A stretch of DNA of 64,000 nt, from contig NZ_KQ960771.1 in NCBI RefSeq assembly GCF_001553345.1, positions 87,124-151,123 on the forward strand. The letters are read 5' to 3'. The notes beneath the pieces are model-generated. The model had not been told where the DNA came from and did not search any database. It saw only the letters and a list, made by a program, of their open reading frames with translations. Source of the stretch: Veillonella sp. DNF00869. Its GTDB lineage: Bacteria; Bacillota; Negativicutes; Veillonellales; Veillonellaceae. Position numbers and translations under genes: made by a program. This document shows, piece after piece, positions 61,401 to 64,000 of this stretch (the stretch's first letter is position 1; each line of letters starts with the position of its first letter).

Positions 61401-63707
61401 GAAAATAAACCAGAAGGTGTGTCTTTCGTTGGCGATTACAGAAACCGTTGGGATAGCCATTTAGGCTTTGACCGCCCAACTAGTCGTGTAACAGCGACTA
61501 GCTATATTGACAATGATGCGGTAGAAAACCTTCGAGATACAGATAATCATGGATTTACATCCCGCGTTCGTGCTGGCGTAGATGCTCGTATTGGTAAAGA
61601 TGTGGATGTGCGTGTTGTAGCTAGCGCTAGTGGTCAAGCTGGTGTAGATACAGATCATCATGTTACAGTGACAAAAGGCTTTAACCATCAACGGATTGAT
61701 GAAGCGACGATAACAAAGCATACTAACAAATGGGATATCACTGCAGGTCGCATGACAGAGCCAATGGGCGTCACTGGATATTGGTTTGGAAAAGAATACG
61801 ATGGTATTCGTGGTGTTTGGACAGATGATACGAAACAAGTTCGTGTCGGCTATGGTGATTTCTCACATAGCACAGGTGTAACAGATTCTGCCTATACACA
61901 TGCTATTTATAACGCATTTAAACGAGCTCCAACTGTTGATGAATTTATGGGAGTTAAAACTAGCTCAGGTGGCGGTAATGAAGAGCTTAATATTGAAAAT
62001 GCTGGTAATACCATTGGATTCCATAAACAGCTAGAAGTCATAAAAGAAGACGAGAAAAAAGCAGTCGAAGCAGCTACAGATGTTATTAATAATGCGGGAG
62101 AAGAAATAAACTCTAAAATTGATGAGATAACTAATGAATTAAATACATTTAAAGAGTCTAATGCTTACAAGGAATATAACGATAAAAAACTTGTTTTAGA
62201 TGATAAGATTAGTAAAATTAACGATGAGATTGCAGATGGAGATCCTGAAATTGGAGATAACCCACTACCGGAAGAAAAATTTAATGCATTGCTTGAAAAA
62301 AGCAAAGAATTAGATAAAGAGAAGTCAGATTTAAAAGTAAAATACAAATCTGTGATTGATGAAGAAAATAGATTTATTAGTAAACGTAACGATTTAGAGG
62401 CTAGTAAAGAAGATAGTAAAGAAGCAAAAAGAAATGAAATACGTAAGCCATTTATAGACAAACAATTTGAAGTTTTAAAACGAATGACTGATTTAGCTAA
62501 TCAAGGATATAGTGATGCTTTATCAGAAAAAAATAAACTTAGAATTGAGATTCCTGAAGTCAAATTACCAGTATTAGAAAATGGCAATATGGATAAAAAA
62601 GTTTCTGTAGATCCAACTGGCTCTTTAAGTGATAAAGATAAAGCATTATTTGATATACCGTTAAATACTCCAGGGTTATTAGATAATGGCGGTATAACAT
62701 ACCTATCAAAATGGTTTGATACTAATAAAGATAAAATAGCTACTATTTATAAATCAGCTACAAATGAATCTATTGTACTTGATAATCAGGTGATGAGTAA
62801 CTTAAAAGAGCGCTTTATTTATGAAAATATTTATAAAGAACATTCTGGTCAACGTGGACTGTTAACAGGAACTTCTAATGCATATTCAAGAATGTTAGTA
62901 TCATTTTTTGATAATATGAGAAAAACTTTAACAGAAGCTGACCACTACAGTAAACTTCCTCGTGAAGCTTTAGGCAATGCGACAGGCAAAGTCATTCCAA
63001 CGGAAGGTGTTATTATCCAACGTGATGTAATTCCTGCTGTTAAACGTGCTGGTTTTATCCAATATCGTCAACAAGTAAATAATAAATTAGGTGTCACAGC
63101 TTGGTACTTACGCTCTACAGGCCATGAAAATCATACTGTACATTATACAAGCGATAACGGAAATGAGTCTCGCAGCTTTGGTCGTTTAGCGAATGTATTT
63201 GGTTTAGGCTTAAAATACCAAATTGGTGATAATACAGCTGTATCTTTCGACTATGGTCAAAATAGAACAGACTTCGGTCGCTATATGAATGGTGGAAGTA
63301 TCTATCAATCTACAGCAGGTAAAGTATATGATAATCCAGCAGGTAATCCTCAATTTGAATTGAAAGGTCATAGAACAGGTGGTACTCCACACTTCTGGGC
63401 ACTTCGTTTTGATGTAGGTCAATCTGATTACTACCGTCCTGGTAGCTGGAATGCATTTATTGACTACAAATACTTCGGACATGGTGCTTTCTTAGGTGGT
63501 AATGGCACAGGAGCTGTACCAGATCGTTACTTAGATGGTATTCGTAGCTTCACATTAGGTGGTGGATATGTACCAGCGAAAGATTTCTTAGTAGAAGCAT
63601 TCTACACATTCGATGCAAAAGGTATTGGACAACGTGATACATTATACGGTGGAGAAAACTTTAAATTAGGTAACTACACTCGTATCCAAGGTACGTACAA
63701 ATTCTAA
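58455..63707 (+). CDS. Giant TonB-dependent receptor fused to a second porin-like barrel module (copy 2)
   Basis: This 1750-residue paralog of the preceding gene has the same order. A signal peptide ends in AHA (residue about 35), followed by SVYVTANRA, a plug, and a first barrel ending at MGINLKFG near residue 945. A second module runs from about 975 to 1750 and ends in GTYKF. The two proteins are nearly identical in the plug and the last 90 residues but diverge in the loops. The insert (about 1165-1500) is strongly coiled-coil (EEINSKIDEITNELNTFKES; KSKELDKEKSDLKVKYKS). The start is ATG 58455 after GGAGGAGG. Confidence 0.92.
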   Translation: MTRKGESTKKYLMLSCAIATWIGGASFLVPTVAHAEGSVYVTANRAQEEAKYNSQQVQIITKKDIEAKQAKSAEDIVFSETGVSRTVDAMGRVGVSIRGAEPRHTLILVDGQPVMGDLSKYQGAGDELQRLGTENLDHIEIVQGAASAKYGSDAMGGVINVITNKPRNKAGLQLNVEGIRERGDGNSTPATNVFVRADSGKMGKVKVNIFGSKRDIMPIYASERPRADCLGADDTVDHGFLKNSLRYYGTNANVGVASIIDVKDNQTISMKLDRYREDLERYVKNSDSFMVPQMHYKRDLNRNTMNLTYEGRDDVSNWKAEVNYTRTNENDLTLSSDYGKSTYEGKNTLEYTDNIDHRQWNFGISGDIQANDNHLVSYGVGMSRETGTGSRLKNAPHTYVRDIDPWDYDKSLSVDRNGVPKSNIYDYSFGKNKDGIIERNKEKEWYNTDKSNANSKVPEFTYEDFLNYKEKLTEGDPAAARTWINGVNPNTLEKKYPEAYKKYLEFANTLKEINRADLIEFNKKQTSNSDKVDLDSRYDVAYLPLYYYDNTVKPKVSEVLKLNGATFKEEANKRINKQTVGTGTINKQYLFIQDTWQLNKNTILNPIARFDHSSLFGSNLSFNMGVTHNLNGNTHRRLKANVGSSYVEPGMGELFYNWQMFPSHITAFSLNGGEARLGWYWQGNPNLKPEKSINFDVSIEGENKNTYSKLTVFRNNIDNYITAYNTGHILDFHTDLNENTERGIYKFLYAPDMIYSFKNIGKAEITGLEWELKQKLSNKWKARLGYTYLHAINKSNPDMPRQLLDKPTHKIGIGVDYEDEKTGWSGSLWSDYYINMLDSNSVSGGGGYMTSGTAYERDPITKAIVLDPVTRKAKKIEGKSEISYSGSDRRTSDMYERKTYGIWNMIVQKKINKDSRVYFGINNIFDHRDDDRALSTRQFRMGINLKFGSDANTGSGQPNTATVEVKTRVMDPMDSFIHRDFDENKPEGVSFVGDYRNRWDSHLGFDRPTSRVTATSYIDNDAVENLRDTDNHGFTSRVRAGVDARIGKDVDVRVVASASGQAGVDTDHHVTVTKGFNHQRIDEATITKHTNKWDITAGRMTEPMGVTGYWFGKEYDGIRGVWTDDTKQVRVGYGDFSHSTGVTDSAYTHAIYNAFKRAPTVDEFMGVKTSSGGGNEELNIENAGNTIGFHKQLEVIKEDEKKAVEAATDVINNAGEEINSKIDEITNELNTFKESNAYKEYNDKKLVLDDKISKINDEIADGDPEIGDNPLPEEKFNALLEKSKELDKEKSDLKVKYKSVIDEENRFISKRNDLEASKEDSKEAKRNEIRKPFIDKQFEVLKRMTDLANQGYSDALSEKNKLRIEIPEVKLPVLENGNMDKKVSVDPTGSLSDKDKALFDIPLNTPGLLDNGGITYLSKWFDTNKDKIATIYKSATNESIVLDNQVMSNLKERFIYENIYKEHSGQRGLLTGTSNAYSRMLVSFFDNMRKTLTEADHYSKLPREALGNATGKVIPTEGVIIQRDVIPAVKRAGFIQYRQQVNNKLGVTAWYLRSTGHENHTVHYTSDNGNESRSFGRLANVFGLGLKYQIGDNTAVSFDYGQNRTDFGRYMNGGSIYQSTAGKVYDNPAGNPQFELKGHRTGGTPHFWALRFDVGQSDYYRPGSWNAFIDYKYFGHGAFLGGNGTGAVPDRYLDGIRSFTLGGGYVPAKDFLVEAFYTFDAKGIGQRDTLYGGENFKLGNYTRIQGTYKF

Positions 63708-63799
63708 GATAAAGGAATAGAAATCTTATAGATGTTGGACTATACCTGTGTATAACTTCATAGGAAGATAGACAGGCATTCAGTACATAATGATATACC

Positions 63800-63838
63800 A
63801 TAGAGGATAGTTAACGATGCAAGTTAGCTATCCTCTAT
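63800..63838 (+). terminator. Long stem-loop after receptor copy 2
   Basis: The 16-base arms at 63800-63815 and 63823-63838 pair with one wobble around a 7-base loop. No T-run follows, so it may act as a 3'-end stabiliser or weak terminator. The remaining bases to 64000 hold no recognisable gene. Confidence 0.6.
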
Positions 63839-64000
63839 TACTATGCTATGTGTACTAGTATGGGAACAAAGGATTGCGAGCTATCTAAAGGTATGGGTCA
63901 TTCTCTGTGTATCCAAAAATATATTGTGATATAAAAACTACATTGTGATTAAAGATTGCATTGAGATGCAAAAATTATCTATTATAGAATAAAAGTTACA

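Noticed and set aside
61005-61838. Two long minus-strand frames inside receptor copy 2
   Set aside because: They are antisense to conserved receptor sequence, and similar shadows occur in copy 1; no start signals.

Overview
The window looks like a chromosomal segment of a diderm Firmicute of the Negativicutes, most likely Veillonella or a close relative. It is AT-rich and carries Firmicutes-type gene clusters (radA / PIN-TRAM / ispDF / gltX / cysS / mrnC / rlmB / Rae1-type nuclease; DUF1385-prfA-prmC-Sua5; rqcH; yicC-gmk-rpoZ). It also encodes true outer-membrane proteins: a two-partner-secretion TpsB and two giant TonB-dependent receptors. This assignment is by gene content and protein style, not by a database search. 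I found no rRNA, tRNA, CRISPR array or insertion sequence.

Layout. 1-1784: the end of an unknown gene and a TpsB transporter. 1881-12932: one-carbon metabolism and pyrimidine salvage (glyA, upp), then a long run of DNA repair, isoprenoid, aminoacyl-tRNA synthetase and rRNA/RNA maturation genes. It is interrupted at 10.98-11.66 kb by a gene-free stretch holding two copies of a structured repeat. 13.1-21.9 kb: rpsT, polA, coaE, a lytic transglycosylase, an unknown gene, an ABC-F ATPase, gluQ, a CoA-binding protein and a thioredoxin with an unusual CGYC site. 21.9-32.5 kb: a fused ThrE-like exporter, DUF896, nth, an unknown 500-residue protein, a PC4-like protein, rpmE, DUF1385, prfA, prmC, the Sua5 protein, an arginine-phosphatase-like enzyme, rpiB and surE. 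32.7-35.5 kb: a biotin block (bioY, bioD, bioA) behind a probable BirA operator. 35.8-40.5 kb: rqcH (minus), yicC, gmk, rpoZ, yajQ.

40.5-52.1 kb: an anaerobic cobalamin operon cbiD-E-T-F-G-H-J-C that runs directly into an ABC permease and ATPase of the FecCD/BtuCD type. A stand-alone KilA-N gene follows, then a convergent pair encoding a lipoprotein binding protein and an exported CbiK-type chelatase. 52.8-63.7 kb: two tandem paralogous genes for 1744- and 1750-residue outer-membrane proteins. Each has a complete TonB plug and barrel, followed by a second porin-like module that is split by a roughly 340-residue hydrophilic helical insert. A Fur-like box lies upstream of the first.

The 46.8-63.7 kb stretch reads as one envelope-spanning uptake system: two-module TonB receptors in the outer membrane, an exported tetrapyrrole chelatase in the periplasm, a lipoprotein binding protein plus FecCD-type permease and ATPase in the inner membrane, and cobalamin synthesis in the cytoplasm. 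The two-module receptors and the covarying twin hairpins at 11 kb are the two observations I consider most worth following up.
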